NCBI GenBank assembly: GCA_026003835.1
Contig: BPHZ01000007.1
Coordinates: 62,001-126,000, forward strand
DNA length: 64,000 bases
DNA from: Herpetosiphonaceae bacterium
Lineage (GTDB): Bacteria; Chloroflexota; Chloroflexia; Chloroflexales; Herpetosiphonaceae
Direction: 5' to 3'
Below the pieces are notes generated by a model, which made no database searches, was not told where the DNA came from, and saw only the letters and a list, made by a program, of their open reading frames with translations. The translations under genes were made by a program, and so were the position numbers. Within the stretch, counting starts at the first letter, position 1. Every line of letters begins with the position of its first letter. This document shows, piece by piece, positions 1-9,159 of this stretch.

Positions 1-1
1 C

Positions 2-82
2 ACCGCAATTACTGATCGAGTCCGCGATGACCGGGCGCTGGATCAAATGAACGTGACGAGCGTGAAGGGAGTGCGCGCATGA
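2..82 (+). CDS. C-terminal end of an unidentified protein (cut by left edge)
   Basis: The frame beginning at base 2 is open from the left edge and ends in TGA at 80-82. It overlaps the ATG of the next gene in an ATGA arrangement, which is typical of translationally coupled genes. The 26 visible residues end in TSVKGVRA and show no recognisable domain. A metal-responsive regulator would suit the permease pair that follows, but nothing visible supports that. The call rests only on the open frame and the overlap. Confidence 0.45.
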   Translation, partial: TAITDRVRDDRALDQMNVTSVKGVRA

Positions 83-1167
83 CGACGATTCCATCAGCCA
101 GCGCTGCCCGGCGGCGCTTTGGCCTTTTTCTCGCGCCGGTTGTGCTGCTGCTCCTCTGGCTGGCGAGCGGCGCGTTTGTGCCGTCCAGGCTTGGGCAGCG
201 CAGCATGCAGCTCCAGGGGCTGGTGACGACATTTCTGGGTATCTTTATCGAGGCGCTGCCCTTCCTGCTGGCAGGCGTCGCCGCCTCGATCGCTATCCAG
301 CGCTGGGTTACCTCGGATCTGCTGAGCAAAATCGTCGGCCGCAGCAGTATTGGCGGCGCTGTGCGAGGCTCGCTTCTCGGTCTGCTGTTTCCCGTCTGCG
401 AGTGCGGCGCTATCCCGGCCAGCAGGCGCCTGTTGCGCAAGGGCGCGCCTGTCCCGCTGGGCATCGCCTTTGCGCTGGCCGCGCCGGTGGTGAATCCGAT
501 CGTGCTGCTCTCGACCATGGTTGCCTTCGACGATTGGCGCTGGGCCGCCGGCAGAGTTGGGCTGACGATCCTTATTGCCGTGCTGGTGGCGCTGATCGTC
601 GGCGCGGGCATACGGCGCGAATCCCTGCTGGCGCCTGCGGCGCTCCTGCCCTCGCAAGGAGATGATGAGCACAACGGGGAGCAGCACGACGATCACGGCC
701 ACGTCCACGATAGCCAGTGCCGGCACAGCCCTGCTCCGGCGAACTCGTGGCGCTCTCTGCTCGCCCAGGGTGCTGTGGAGTTCTTTGAGATGAGCCAGTA
801 TCTCATCCTTGGCGGGCTGTTGGCGGCGACAATGCAGACATTTTTGCCCCAGAGCCTGCTGCTCAATCTAACAGCAGAAGGATCGCTGGGCCTGTTCGGT
901 CCACTTGCCGGCGTGCTGGTCCTGATGGCTGTTGCGGTACTGCTGTCTGTCTGCTCTACCATCGATGCCTTTCTGGCGCTGGCCTTCCTTGGTCTTTTCC
1001 ATCCTGGCGCGGTGATGGCGTTCCTCGTCTTTGGGCCGATGATCGATATCAAAAGTACGTTGATGTTGACCTCTACCTTCCGTAAGGGGGCTATCGTGGC
1101 GATGGTGGTGCTGGCGGCGCAGTTCTCGCTGCTGGCCGGGCTCGCCGTGTATGTACTGATGAGGTAG
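79..1167 (+). CDS. UPF0718 / ArsP-type permease with a His-rich loop
   Basis: This 362-residue membrane protein has about eight hydrophobic segments. The first follows a short basic N-terminus. The family hallmark is the cysteine pair in VCECGAIPASRRL, followed by the FALAAPVVNPIVL segment, both near residues 105-140. Between residues about 190 and 220 lies a cytosol- or periplasm-facing loop rich in His, Asp and Glu, plus a Cys (HDDHGHVHDSQCRH). Members of this family include arsenic permeases and suspected Zn/Cu or redox-related exporters. The loop suggests a divalent metal, but this is inference. AAGGGAG lies 8 bases before ATG 79. The next gene starts 3 bases after the stop and encodes the partner usually found beside this family, so the two probably form one transporter. 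Confidence 0.85.
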   Translation: MTTIPSASAARRRFGLFLAPVVLLLLWLASGAFVPSRLGQRSMQLQGLVTTFLGIFIEALPFLLAGVAASIAIQRWVTSDLLSKIVGRSSIGGAVRGSLLGLLFPVCECGAIPASRRLLRKGAPVPLGIAFALAAPVVNPIVLLSTMVAFDDWRWAAGRVGLTILIAVLVALIVGAGIRRESLLAPAALLPSQGDDEHNGEQHDDHGHVHDSQCRHSPAPANSWRSLLAQGAVEFFEMSQYLILGGLLAATMQTFLPQSLLLNLTAEGSLGLFGPLAGVLVLMAVAVLLSVCSTIDAFLALAFLGLFHPGAVMAFLVFGPMIDIKSTLMLTSTFRKGAIVAMVVLAAQFSLLAGLAVYVLMR

Positions 1168-1170
1168 TCT

Positions 1171-1869
1171 ATGCTTCGTCGTCTGTATCCGCGCAATCTG
1201 CCTGCTTCGGCGATCGTCGGCACCCTCGGCATCATGTTTGTGCTGAAAGCGCTGAGCGGTGGTCTGGCGCTCTATATTCACCCGCGCTACACCACGCTGG
1301 TGTTGATCTGCGGCCTGCTGCTGGTTGTAGCCGGGCTGCTGTTGCTGGCGCTGCCGCCGCTGCCGCTCTCCGGCCCTATGCTTGTGCTGCCGGCGATCGT
1401 CCTGGTCCTGGCTTTGCTGGTGCCTGCGCGTCCGCTCGGCGCCAATCTGGTACCGAACAAAGGGCTTGCACCGGGCGGCAGCAATGCCCTCATCGCCCGC
1501 TGGCAGGCAGAGCGGCCAAGCGATACGCGGGTCTGGACGCTGCTGGAGTGGACGGCGGCGATCAGGCAGCAGGGCGCGGCATCGCTGGTCGGAAAACCGG
1601 TCTCGCTGAAAGGCTTCATCTATCGCGACGAGACACTAGGCCCAGATGAGGTCTACGTTGCCCGCTATGTTGTCACCTGCTGCACTGCCGACGGCACGGC
1701 TCTGTCGTTGCGCGTCAAGGCGCCAGGCGCGGCTTCGTTCTCCACCGACCAGTGGGTGCAGGTCGATGGGGTATTTGCGCTCGTTGAGATAGATGGACAG
1801 CAGATTCCCCGTGTTGATGGGACGCTCACACCTATTGAGACGCCGCGTTCGCCGTATCTCTACCCGTAA
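1171..1869 (+). CDS. TIGR03943-family permease partner subunit
   Basis: This is a 232-residue protein with two or three N-terminal hydrophobic helices (about residues 10-95) and a soluble C-terminal half. The C-terminal half carries the family's cysteine pair in VVTCCTADG near residue 170 and an OB-like segment (WVQVDGVF). Proteins of this type (DUF1980 / YcgQ-like) sit beside UPF0718 permeases, and this one starts 3 bases after the permease stop, so a two-subunit transporter is likely. GAGG lies 8 bases before the ATG. The substrate is unknown. The vicinal cysteines could bind metal or oxyanion. Confidence 0.8.
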   Translation: MLRRLYPRNLPASAIVGTLGIMFVLKALSGGLALYIHPRYTTLVLICGLLLVVAGLLLLALPPLPLSGPMLVLPAIVLVLALLVPARPLGANLVPNKGLAPGGSNALIARWQAERPSDTRVWTLLEWTAAIRQQGAASLVGKPVSLKGFIYRDETLGPDEVYVARYVVTCCTADGTALSLRVKAPGAASFSTDQWVQVDGVFALVEIDGQQIPRVDGTLTPIETPRSPYLYP

Positions 1870-2037
1870 CGCCCGGTATGCTGCTCTCCGCGCACATATC
1901 TTGCTAACGCTCACCAATACTGGACGTGCTTTTTCTACGCACCCCCTCAGCACCGCGCCGATTTATCGCTCGGTATGATCCTGCAGCTGGGGGACAGATC
2001 GTCCTGGATACTATGAGCGCGCTGAGAGGAGCTACCT

Positions 2038-2511
2038 GTGGCAAAGAGTATTATTGGATTATTTCCCAGCCAAGATCATGCGGATCGTGCTGTTCGGGAC
2101 TTACTGGAGCACAATATACCGTCTGATCGTATTGGTATGATTATCGGCAAGGTCGATCAGGAGAACGTTGAGGAGGTGAGGGGTGGCGATGCCGCAACCC
2201 TTGCAGCAGGTGCAGCGCTAATACCGGTTGCCCCGGTTATTATTCCCGGCATTGGCCTGATAATCCTTGCCGGCCCAATGGCAACTGCATTCAAAGGGAT
2301 TACCGGTGAGGAAGATGAAGAAGATATGCGCCTGCAGCGGGCGCTGATGAACGCCGGGCTGCTGGAGGAGCATGCTCGTGAGTATGCCAATGATATCCAT
2401 CTGGGGAGAACATTGGTTGCCGTCGACGCCGACGACGATGAGACCGATACGGTCGCCGAGATTCTGCACAAGCACGGAGGCAGCAAGCTGATGTTTCGGC
2501 GTACGTCATAG
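2038..2511 (+). CDS. YflT-like general stress protein
   Basis: This is a 157-residue cytoplasmic protein with a GTG start preceded by GAGAGGAG. The N-terminus (SIIGLFPSQDHADRAVRDL) matches the fold of general-stress proteins of the YflT / GSP17M type, in which a ferredoxin-like half is followed by a Gly/Pro/Ile-rich hydrophobic stretch (about residues 60-90) and an acidic C-terminal half (EEDEEDMRLQRALMNAGL). Such proteins are induced by heat or oxidants, but their biochemical role is not known. The gene stands alone, with a 168-base spacer upstream and a convergent neighbour. Family assignment is from overall pattern, not from a catalytic motif. Confidence 0.65.
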   Translation: MAKSIIGLFPSQDHADRAVRDLLEHNIPSDRIGMIIGKVDQENVEEVRGGDAATLAAGAALIPVAPVIIPGIGLIILAGPMATAFKGITGEEDEEDMRLQRALMNAGLLEEHAREYANDIHLGRTLVAVDADDDETDTVAEILHKHGGSKLMFRRTS

Positions 2512-2673
2512 CCAGGAACTGTGATCAACAGTACTCATCGTGGGAGATGTGACATGTTCGAGATCTGCGGTGGTTGCGCCTGAGCTACCTGCGTCGGCGT
2601 ACGACTAGCGATGCCGGATGCGATATCTGTATTATAGTGATGTGATCGGCTGGGCGATGACACGCAGTAGAAA

Positions 2674-2716
2674 GCGGCCCTGGAGCAAGCCGTCAGTGTT
2701 GGCGCTCCAGGGCCGC
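2674..2716. terminator. Hairpin between convergent genes
   Basis: A perfect 13-base-pair inverted repeat (arms 2674-2686 and 2704-2716, GCGGCCCTGGAGC and its complement) encloses 17 bases. It lies between two converging genes, 27 bases past the stop of the glucan phosphorylase. Read on the minus strand it is followed by TTTCTACT, a weak U-tract. It probably serves both genes. Confidence 0.7.
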
Positions 2717-2742
2717 CGTACGACACAGGGATAACCCGAAGC

Positions 2743-4896
2743 CTAATCTTCTTTTGCCAGCTCTACACCCATAGCCGGAATGTAGAGCCACTCGACGTAC
2801 TCTTTCAGCATGCGGGCGAAGCTGAAGTTCGGCGCGATTGTCATAATTGAATTCTTCATGCGGGAGATCCAATCGTGCGGTAAGCCATCGGCATCACGCT
2901 GGTAGTAGAGCGGGATCACCTCGTTCTCCAGCAGGCTGTAGAGCGACTCGGCATCGGCTGCGTCCTGCTCCTCCTGGGAGGCGTAGCTTCGGTCGTCGCC
3001 GATAGCCCAGCCATTCTTGCCGTTGTACGCCTCCGGCCACCAGCCATCGAGGATGCTGACATTCAAAGCGCCGTTGAGCCCCGCTTTCTGGCCGCTCGTG
3101 CCGCTGGCCTCATATGGGCGACGCGGATTGTTGAGCCAGACATCCACGCCCTGAACCAGGTGGCGGGCAACGTTGATATCGTACTCCTCAATGAAATAGA
3201 TTCTATCACGCAGCGCCGGATCCTTACTGAGCAGGTAAACCTGGCGGATAAAATCCTTCCCCGGTTCATCGGCAGGGTGAGCTTTGCCGGCGAACAGCAG
3301 CTCCACCGGGCAATCGGGCTGATTGAGCAGCCGCTTCAGCCGCTCCATATCGCGGAAGATCAGCGTTGCGCGCTTGTAGGTAGCGAAACGGCGGGCAAAG
3401 CCGATCACCAGGGCCTTGGGGTTGACCTGGGGATCGATATCATGCTCGGCCAGCGGCCCAAGCCGCCGGCGGCGCTGCCAGTCGCGCTCGCGGATGAACG
3501 CAGCCAGCTTGCGCTTGAGCTCCATGTGAACCGACCAGAGCGCCTCGTCGGGGATGTTGGCAATTGGCTCCCAGGTCGCCGGATCATCGATATGCTGGCG
3601 CCAATCCGGCCGCAGCACAGTGCTGTAGAGATCCGCCAGCTGCGGGGCGAGCCACGTATCAGTATGAACGCCATTGGTGACGGCGATGATGGGGACCTTG
3701 TCAACAGGCCGATCGGGCCAGAGCCAGTGCCACATCTCGCGCGAAACCTGGCTATGAAGCTTGCTGACGCCGTTGTACTGCCCTGACAGGCGCAGTGCCA
3801 ACACCGTCATCGAGAAGGTTGGACCCCACGGCTGGTCATGGCGCCCAAGTGAGAGGAAGGTATCCCGGTCGATGTTGAGCTGCGGCCAGAAGCCGGCGAA
3901 GAACTCGTCCATCATGTGGAACGGAAATGCATCGTGGCCGGCGGCGACAGGAGTATGTGTAGTAAAGACGGTCGAGTTGCGCACCTCTTCGACAGCCTTA
4001 TCGAAGGGTCGGCCCTGGACAACAAACTCGCGCAGACGCTCAAGGCCCAGGAAGGCCGAATGCCCTTCGTTCATATGCCATACGGATGGATGAACGCCGA
4101 TGGCGCGCAGGGCTCGTACACCGCCGATGCCCAGCATCATTTCCTGCGAGATGCGGATGCGCTGATCGCCGCCGTAGAGCCGTGCCGAGAGCTCGCGGTC
4201 CTGGGGCGCGTTTTGCTCAACGTCGGTATCCAGCAGAAAGAGAGGGATACGGCCGACCTGGATACGCCAGACTTTGGCATACACTGTGCGGCCCGGCAGC
4301 TCCACCCCCACCAACACCTCTCTACCATCTGGTCCAACCCCTGGTACCGCCGGCAAGTCCGGGAAGTTGAGTCGATCGTAAACGGCTTCCTGTACTCCCT
4401 CAGGCGTGATATACTGGCGAAAGTAGCCCTGAGGGTAGAGGAAGCCCACGCCGACGAAGGGTAGCCCCAGGTCGCTCGCTTCTTTGCAGTGATCGCCCGA
4501 GAGGATGCCCAGGCCTCCTGAGTAGATCGGCAGCGCTTCGTGCAGCCCGAACTCGGCGGAGAAATAGGCAATGACCTGATCGGCCTTATCAGGGTGGTTG
4601 CGCCTGAACCAGGTATCTGTGGCGTTCATATAACGATCGAACGCGATCATCACACGATCGTAGCGGGCAAGATAGGTAGGATTCGAGGCCGCCGCTTCAA
4701 GCTGACCCAGATAGACTTCGCGGAGAAATCTGACCGGGTTGTGGTTCGTCCGTTCCCACAGCGAGGGGTCGATGCTCTGATAGAGCTCCTGAGCCTCCGG
4801 GTGCCAGCTCCACCAGATGTTATAGGCTAGCTCCTGCAGCCGGCTGATGCGCGCTGGAAAAGGAGCAAGGGGGACCGGTGCATTGAAGCGAATCAT
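2743..4896 (-). CDS. glgP: Alpha-glucan (glycogen) phosphorylase
   Basis: This 717-residue cytoplasmic enzyme splits alpha-1,4-glucans with phosphate to give glucose 1-phosphate, with pyridoxal phosphate as cofactor. It belongs to the shorter TIGR02094 branch, not the 800+ residue animal/MalP type. Recognisable parts are the N-terminal starch-phosphorylase domain (LAYNIWWSWHPEAQ), AEFGLHEALPIYSGGLGILSGD, and the PLP/phosphate region EASGTSGQKAGLNGALN followed by DGWWPEAYNGKNGWAIG near the C-terminus. GGAGGGAG lies about 9 bases upstream of the ATG. It is monocistronic here. The GH15 gene at 47.5 kb could act in the same glycogen breakdown. I see no truncation. Confidence 0.93.
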   Translation of the reverse strand: MIRFNAPVPLAPFPARISRLQELAYNIWWSWHPEAQELYQSIDPSLWERTNHNPVRFLREVYLGQLEAAASNPTYLARYDRVMIAFDRYMNATDTWFRRNHPDKADQVIAYFSAEFGLHEALPIYSGGLGILSGDHCKEASDLGLPFVGVGFLYPQGYFRQYITPEGVQEAVYDRLNFPDLPAVPGVGPDGREVLVGVELPGRTVYAKVWRIQVGRIPLFLLDTDVEQNAPQDRELSARLYGGDQRIRISQEMMLGIGGVRALRAIGVHPSVWHMNEGHSAFLGLERLREFVVQGRPFDKAVEEVRNSTVFTTHTPVAAGHDAFPFHMMDEFFAGFWPQLNIDRDTFLSLGRHDQPWGPTFSMTVLALRLSGQYNGVSKLHSQVSREMWHWLWPDRPVDKVPIIAVTNGVHTDTWLAPQLADLYSTVLRPDWRQHIDDPATWEPIANIPDEALWSVHMELKRKLAAFIRERDWQRRRRLGPLAEHDIDPQVNPKALVIGFARRFATYKRATLIFRDMERLKRLLNQPDCPVELLFAGKAHPADEPGKDFIRQVYLLSKDPALRDRIYFIEEYDINVARHLVQGVDVWLNNPRRPYEASGTSGQKAGLNGALNVSILDGWWPEAYNGKNGWAIGDDRSYASQEEQDAADAESLYSLLENEVIPLYYQRDADGLPHDWISRMKNSIMTIAPNFSFARMLKEYVEWLYIPAMGVELAKED

Positions 4897-5111
4897 GAAC
4901 TGCTACTCCCTCCATCATTCGAGAGACGACCAGCGTGAGCGGACTCCATCTGGTCTATAGATCAAATGTACCATGATCCTGACGCCTATCTGCGGGACGG
5001 TGTCGGCAGATCGTCACCTATTGTACGAAATTCGGCAAGTGCTGTCCAATTTAGCTGGCGGTAGGTAACTCGCCGCCTGTTATGCTGTACGCTGTTTTCT
5101 GGAGGGCTGAT

Positions 5112-6209
5112 GTGGACGGATCGCCGCTGGATGGGACGCGTATCCTCGATCTCTCGCGCCTGTTGCCTGGCCCTTACGCAACGCTGCTGCTAGCCTGCCT
5201 TGGAGCAGAAGTTGTGAAAATTGAGGCGCCGGGCGAGGGCGATTACCTGCGCGGGCTGCCGCCGCTCGACGCCGATGGGATGAATCCGGTCTTCTCAGCG
5301 CTGAATCGCGGTAAGCGCAGTGTCGCACTGAACCTGCGCACGCCCGATGGACGGGCTGCCCTTATGCGTCTCGCCAAGCAAGCCGATGTTCTGGTCGAGA
5401 GCTTCCGTCCTGGTGTTCTCGCCAGGCTTGGCATCGATCTCACCGCGCTGCGCGAGGCGAATCCGCGTCTGGTCACCTGCTCAATCAGCGGTTATGCGCC
5501 AGGTGGACCAGCGGCAGAGCGGGCCGGCCACGACCTGACCTATGAGGCGCTGGCTGGGGCGCTCGACCTTCGACCTGTTGGTGTCAAGGAGCCACAGCCA
5601 CCGGCTCTGCCGCTGGCTGATCTTGCCGGTGGTCTGTTTGCTGCACTGGCGATTCTGTCCGCACTGCTTGCGGCTCAGCGCTCGGGCCGGGGCAGACATA
5701 TCGCGCTCTCGCTCGAAGAGAGTATCGGGGCGCTGCTCATCGCCGAGCGGGCCGAGGCTGCTGCTGGTGGCAGACCCGGCAATTGGCTGCGCGGCGCCCG
5801 CGCTGGCTACCGGCTCTATCGCTGCGGCGATGGTCGCTGGCTGGCGTTGGCGGCGCTCGAAGCGAAATTTTGGCTGGCTTTTTGCCAGGCTGTTGGCCGC
5901 CCGGAGTGGATCGCTCGCTTTGCCGATGCCGACCAGCAGACGCTGGCCGAGGAGTTGGCGGCGCTCTTTGTCCTCAAACCCGCCGTCGAGTGGGTCGAGC
6001 TTTTACAGCGCGGCGATGTCCCCTGCGATCTGGTCCTCTCACTTGCCGAGGCCCGTGATTACCGACCACTGCCCTTCGCTCTGACCGGTATGGTTGAGCC
6101 GTCGCGCTCGGCTCCGGCGCTCGGCGCTGATACAGAGGCGTTCCTGCTGGCGACCGGCTATAGCGCCGCTGAGCTGCGGGCGCTTCGCTCGGTGGGAGCG
6201 ATACCATGA
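5112..6209 (+). CDS. CaiB/BaiF family III CoA-transferase
   Basis: This is a 365-residue cytoplasmic enzyme that would move CoA between carboxylic acids. The N-terminal LSRLLPGPYATLLLACLGAE, the VVKIEAPGEGD segment, the LNLRTPDGR/ADVLVESFRPGV block and the GHDLTYEA motif (its Asp is the catalytic residue of the family) are all present. An ATG at 5082 is in frame, but GGAGGG at 5101-5106 lies 5 bases before GTG 5112, so GTG is preferred. The end overlaps the start of miaA by four bases (ATGA), implying coupled translation although the functions are unrelated. The substrate cannot be predicted; no acyl-CoA dehydrogenase or hydratase lies nearby. Confidence 0.85.
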   Translation: MDGSPLDGTRILDLSRLLPGPYATLLLACLGAEVVKIEAPGEGDYLRGLPPLDADGMNPVFSALNRGKRSVALNLRTPDGRAALMRLAKQADVLVESFRPGVLARLGIDLTALREANPRLVTCSISGYAPGGPAAERAGHDLTYEALAGALDLRPVGVKEPQPPALPLADLAGGLFAALAILSALLAAQRSGRGRHIALSLEESIGALLIAERAEAAAGGRPGNWLRGARAGYRLYRCGDGRWLALAALEAKFWLAFCQAVGRPEWIARFADADQQTLAEELAALFVLKPAVEWVELLQRGDVPCDLVLSLAEARDYRPLPFALTGMVEPSRSAPALGADTEAFLLATGYSAAELRALRSVGAIP

Positions 6210-7138
6210 GCGGCGAGTTTCCCCCTTTGCTGGCAATCGTCGGCCCTACCGCTGTCGGCAAGACTGCCCTTTCGATTGTGCTGGCCCAGACGCTCGGCGG
6301 CGAGATCGTCTCCGCCGATTCGCGGCAGGTCTATAAGGGCATGGATATCGGCACTGCCAAGCCGTCGCCCGCCGAGCTGGCCGCAGTCCGCCATCATCTG
6401 ATCGATATCGTCGATCCCGGCGAGGAGTTTTCATTAGCGCTCTACCTGGACCTTGCGCATGCCGCTATTGCGGATATCAGAGCGCGCGGGCATCTCCCGA
6501 TGGTCGTCGGCGGTACGGGGCAGTACGCTGCGGCGCTGCTGGAGGGCTGGAAGGTGCCGCACGTTCCGCCCCAGCTTGAGCTGCGCGCGGCGCTGGAGCG
6601 TGAAGCGGAGCAGCGTGGCGTCCAGACCCTCTACGAGCGGCTTCAACACATCGACCCGGCGGCGGCAGCCCTGATCCAGCCGGCCAATGTGCGCCGTATC
6701 ATCAGAGCGTTGGAGGTCTATGAGGTTACCGGGAGGCCGTTTTCCGCGCAGCGCGAAAAGGAGCCGCCTCCCTGGCGTATTCTGACGCTCTGGCTCGATC
6801 TGCAGCGTGAGGAGCTGTACGCGCGTATCGATGCCCGCGTCGACGCAATGATCGCCGCTGGGCTGGTCAAGGAGGTGCGCTCGCTGCTCCAGCGCGGCTA
6901 CGACTGGTCGCTGCCGGCGCTGTCCAGCCTGGGCTACCGTGAATTTGAACCATACTTTGCAGGTCGCGCAGCACTGGAGGAGTGTATCCAGCGGCTTAAG
7001 TTCAACACACACGCTTTTGCCCGCCGTCAGGGCGCGTGGTTTCGCCGCCTGCCGGGGCTGCATCGCCTCTATGCCGGCCCCAGCGTAGCAGTGCAGGCCC
7101 GCGAGCTGGTGCAGCGCGAGTTGCTGGGGAATGCTTAA
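6206..7138 (+). CDS. miaA: tRNA dimethylallyltransferase
   Basis: This 310-residue enzyme transfers the dimethylallyl group to N6 of A37 in tRNAs reading UNN codons. The N-terminal P-loop (GPTAVGKTALS), the SADSRQVYKGMDIGTAKP block and VGGTGQY are diagnostic. The C-terminal part has RRIIRALEVYEVTGRPFS and the tail QRLKFNTHAFARRQGAWFRR. Length is normal for the family. The start overlaps the preceding CoA-transferase stop, with GGGAG 7 bases upstream. The stop faces a convergent gene 44 bases away. Confidence 0.95.
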   Translation: MSGEFPPLLAIVGPTAVGKTALSIVLAQTLGGEIVSADSRQVYKGMDIGTAKPSPAELAAVRHHLIDIVDPGEEFSLALYLDLAHAAIADIRARGHLPMVVGGTGQYAAALLEGWKVPHVPPQLELRAALEREAEQRGVQTLYERLQHIDPAAAALIQPANVRRIIRALEVYEVTGRPFSAQREKEPPPWRILTLWLDLQREELYARIDARVDAMIAAGLVKEVRSLLQRGYDWSLPALSSLGYREFEPYFAGRAALEECIQRLKFNTHAFARRQGAWFRRLPGLHRLYAGPSVAVQARELVQRELLGNA

Positions 7139-7182
7139 CGGCCAGGATAGCTTATCGCGCGAGTACTGTTTGTGGTGCCAAG

Positions 7183-7941
7183 TTACTGATTGATCTGCGC
7201 ATACTGTGCGGCTACCTGCTCAAGAAATTGCTCCGGGTGGCCGGGCACACTATAGCCGAGGCGGGTAAACAGCACGTAGGCAAGCTGGTGTGCCAGGTAT
7301 TGGCGGCGCTGTGGGTACAGCGAGAGGCGCTGCTGGAGAAAATCATGGACCACGCTGATATCTGCAGGCGTCAGCGCTTGCAGGTTCGGCAGCAGCGGTT
7401 GGCCTGGTCCTTGCGCCTGCTTGAAGACCGGTGTTTGCGACTGAAGCAGGCTCTCCAGCGTCACCGGCGCGCGGTCCTGTACCACCAGTGTCCCTGCGGC
7501 CAGGTCGCCGAGCCTTCTAATCCGCCGGTCGACGAACATCGTAATAACGCCGATGCCATAGAAAAATGGCAGAAAGTCGACGAGTCGGATAAAATTGCGG
7601 ATAACTGAGCCTGCCTGTGAAACGGGGTGCCCCTGCTCCTGCACAACGCGGATGCCCAGCGCCCGCTTGCCCGGTGTCTGCCCGGTCCATAGGCGCTCAA
7701 AAAGGATATAGTAAGTGATGACAAAGAGCCAGAGGGCCGACAGAATAATCCAGACGCCAAAGCGGCTGACTTCGAAGATGTTAACTGCGACAATACTGAT
7801 AAAGGTGATGATCAAACCGATGATGATACTATCCAGCACTGCTGCTAGAAAGCGCGATCCAATGCCGGCAATATCGTAGCCGAATTCGATGTGCTCGGGC
7901 GTATCGACAATATAGCGGTCGTTGTAGCGGTTGTCGAGCAT
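7183..7941 (-). CDS. RDD-domain membrane protein
   Basis: This 252-residue protein has an RDD domain at about residues 15-150. The Arg is in GIGSRFLAAVLDSIII, with Asp in the first helix, then WTGQTPGKRALGIRVV and VDRRIRRLGDLAAGTLVV. Three hydrophobic helices are visible. The C-terminal 80 residues are soluble and rich in Gln. ATG 7941 is preferred to the longer frame because GGAG lies 6 bases ahead. RDD proteins often neighbour SpoIIM/DUF58/MoxR genes, and the divergent gene here is a SpoIIM-like protein, which supports the pairing. Transport of small ions or solutes is suspected for the family but unproven. Confidence 0.85.
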   Translation of the reverse strand: MLDNRYNDRYIVDTPEHIEFGYDIAGIGSRFLAAVLDSIIIGLIITFISIVAVNIFEVSRFGVWIILSALWLFVITYYILFERLWTGQTPGKRALGIRVVQEQGHPVSQAGSVIRNFIRLVDFLPFFYGIGVITMFVDRRIRRLGDLAAGTLVVQDRAPVTLESLLQSQTPVFKQAQGPGQPLLPNLQALTPADISVVHDFLQQRLSLYPQRRQYLAHQLAYVLFTRLGYSVPGHPEQFLEQVAAQYAQINQ

Positions 7942-8018
7942 ACCATCTCCACAAGAAAAGTTCCGTTTTCGGTTTCGTGCTCCCAAGTGCTTGGGAAATT
8001 AAATGGAGTAGCAGATCT

Positions 8019-9050
8019 ATGGTAGCAGAAGAGTTCATCGCTGCCAAGCGTGGATCGTGGGAGCGTCTGACAGCGCTCATCCGCCGCGCGCAGACCAACA
8101 TCGCCAGTCTTAGCGCAGAGGAGTTGCAGGAGCTTGGGCGGCTCTATCGTCAGGTCACCTCCGATCTTGCGGTTGCGCGGCGTGACTATCCAGGCCATAA
8201 CGTCACGATTTATCTGAACTCGCTGGTTGCCCAGGGGCATGCCGCAATCTACCGTGGGCGTTCAACCTCGTTGAGCCGAATTGGGCGTTATTTTACTCAT
8301 AGCATCCCACGCACCTTTCGGCAAACGCTGATCTTCACCTTGATCTCCTTTGCAGTATTTACTATCCCTGCGCTGTTGGCATGTGTCATCGCCTTCCGCT
8401 CGCCGGATGAAGGGGCGCAGCTGATGCCGGGTATTGCCCAGCGCATCGAGGATATCCGCAACAAGGAGCAGTGGTGGAATGAGATCAATGAGATCGGCAA
8501 CGCTGCCGGCGCAGGTTTTATCATGACCAATAATATCCGGGTTTCAATCCTCGCTTTTGCCGGCGGCATGCTACTCGGCCTGCTCACAATCTATGTATTG
8601 TACTTCAATGGCCTGATGTTTGGCATCATCGTCGGCGCGGCGCACTCGTTAGACTTTGCCGACAAACTGTGGGCCTTTGTCGCGCCACATGCCACGCTGG
8701 AGCTGAGCATGATCTTCATCTCCGGTGGAGCCGGCCTGCAACTGGCCTGGGCCATCGCTCATCCAGGGCTCTTGACGCGCCGCGCCGCGCTCACCGTCGC
8801 CGCCCGGCGTGCCGGCATCCTGATGGGGCTGGTCATCCTGATCCTGATCGTCGCCGGTCTGATCGAAGGCTTTATCTCTCCCTCCGGCCTGCCGCTGTGG
8901 TTCAAATTTGCCGTCTCGATCGGCAGCGGCATTGCACTCTACTGCTACCTCTTCCTTGCTGGTCGCAGCATTCCGGCCGACGAGCAGGAGCAGCCGGCCG
9001 AGGCCCTGCGCCTCGGCCTTGATTCGCAAGCGCTGCAACATCCCCTGTAG
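8019..9050 (+). CDS. SpoIIM/DUF95-type membrane protein
   Basis: This is a 343-residue protein. The N-terminal 85 residues are soluble and helical (WERLTALIRRAQTNIASLS), and about six transmembrane helices follow from residue about 95 on. The family pattern includes NNIRVSILAFAGGMLLGLL, YVLYFNGLMFGIIVGAA and APHATLELSMIFISGGAGL. Spore-formers use a relative in engulfment, but close homologues are widespread in non-sporulating bacteria beside RDD genes, as here. ATG 8019 follows GGAG at a spacing of 11. The stop codon lies in the loop of a small hairpin (9039-9057). Confidence 0.82.
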   Translation: MVAEEFIAAKRGSWERLTALIRRAQTNIASLSAEELQELGRLYRQVTSDLAVARRDYPGHNVTIYLNSLVAQGHAAIYRGRSTSLSRIGRYFTHSIPRTFRQTLIFTLISFAVFTIPALLACVIAFRSPDEGAQLMPGIAQRIEDIRNKEQWWNEINEIGNAAGAGFIMTNNIRVSILAFAGGMLLGLLTIYVLYFNGLMFGIIVGAAHSLDFADKLWAFVAPHATLELSMIFISGGAGLQLAWAIAHPGLLTRRAALTVAARRAGILMGLVILILIVAGLIEGFISPSGLPLWFKFAVSIGSGIALYCYLFLAGRSIPADEQEQPAEALRLGLDSQALQHPL

Positions 9051-9057
9051 GGGGATG
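9039..9057 (+). terminator. Stop-codon-straddling hairpin
   Basis: Seven perfect base pairs (CATCCCC at 9039-9045 and GGGGATG at 9051-9057) enclose TGTAG, whose TAG is the stop codon of the SpoIIM-like gene. No U-tract follows. It may be a weak terminator or a 3'-end protecting structure. Confidence 0.5.
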
Positions 9058-9124
9058 GCGTGCTCCATCGAGCAAAGGAGACGTCACCGGCATGGAAAGT
9101 TTTCCTGCGCCTCGCCGGGCTTTC

Positions 9125-9153
9125 TTGCGACCTGAACGTTCCTATGCTATACT
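9125..9153 (+). promoter_or_regulatory. Promoter of the rpsB cluster
   Basis: TTGCGA at 9125-9130, a 17-base spacer and TATACT at 9148-9153 form a good sigma70-type promoter. TG one base before the -10 makes it an extended -10 as well. Transcription would begin near 9160, giving a leader of about 145 bases before rpsB. Confidence 0.75.
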
Positions 9154-9159
9154 ACAGAG

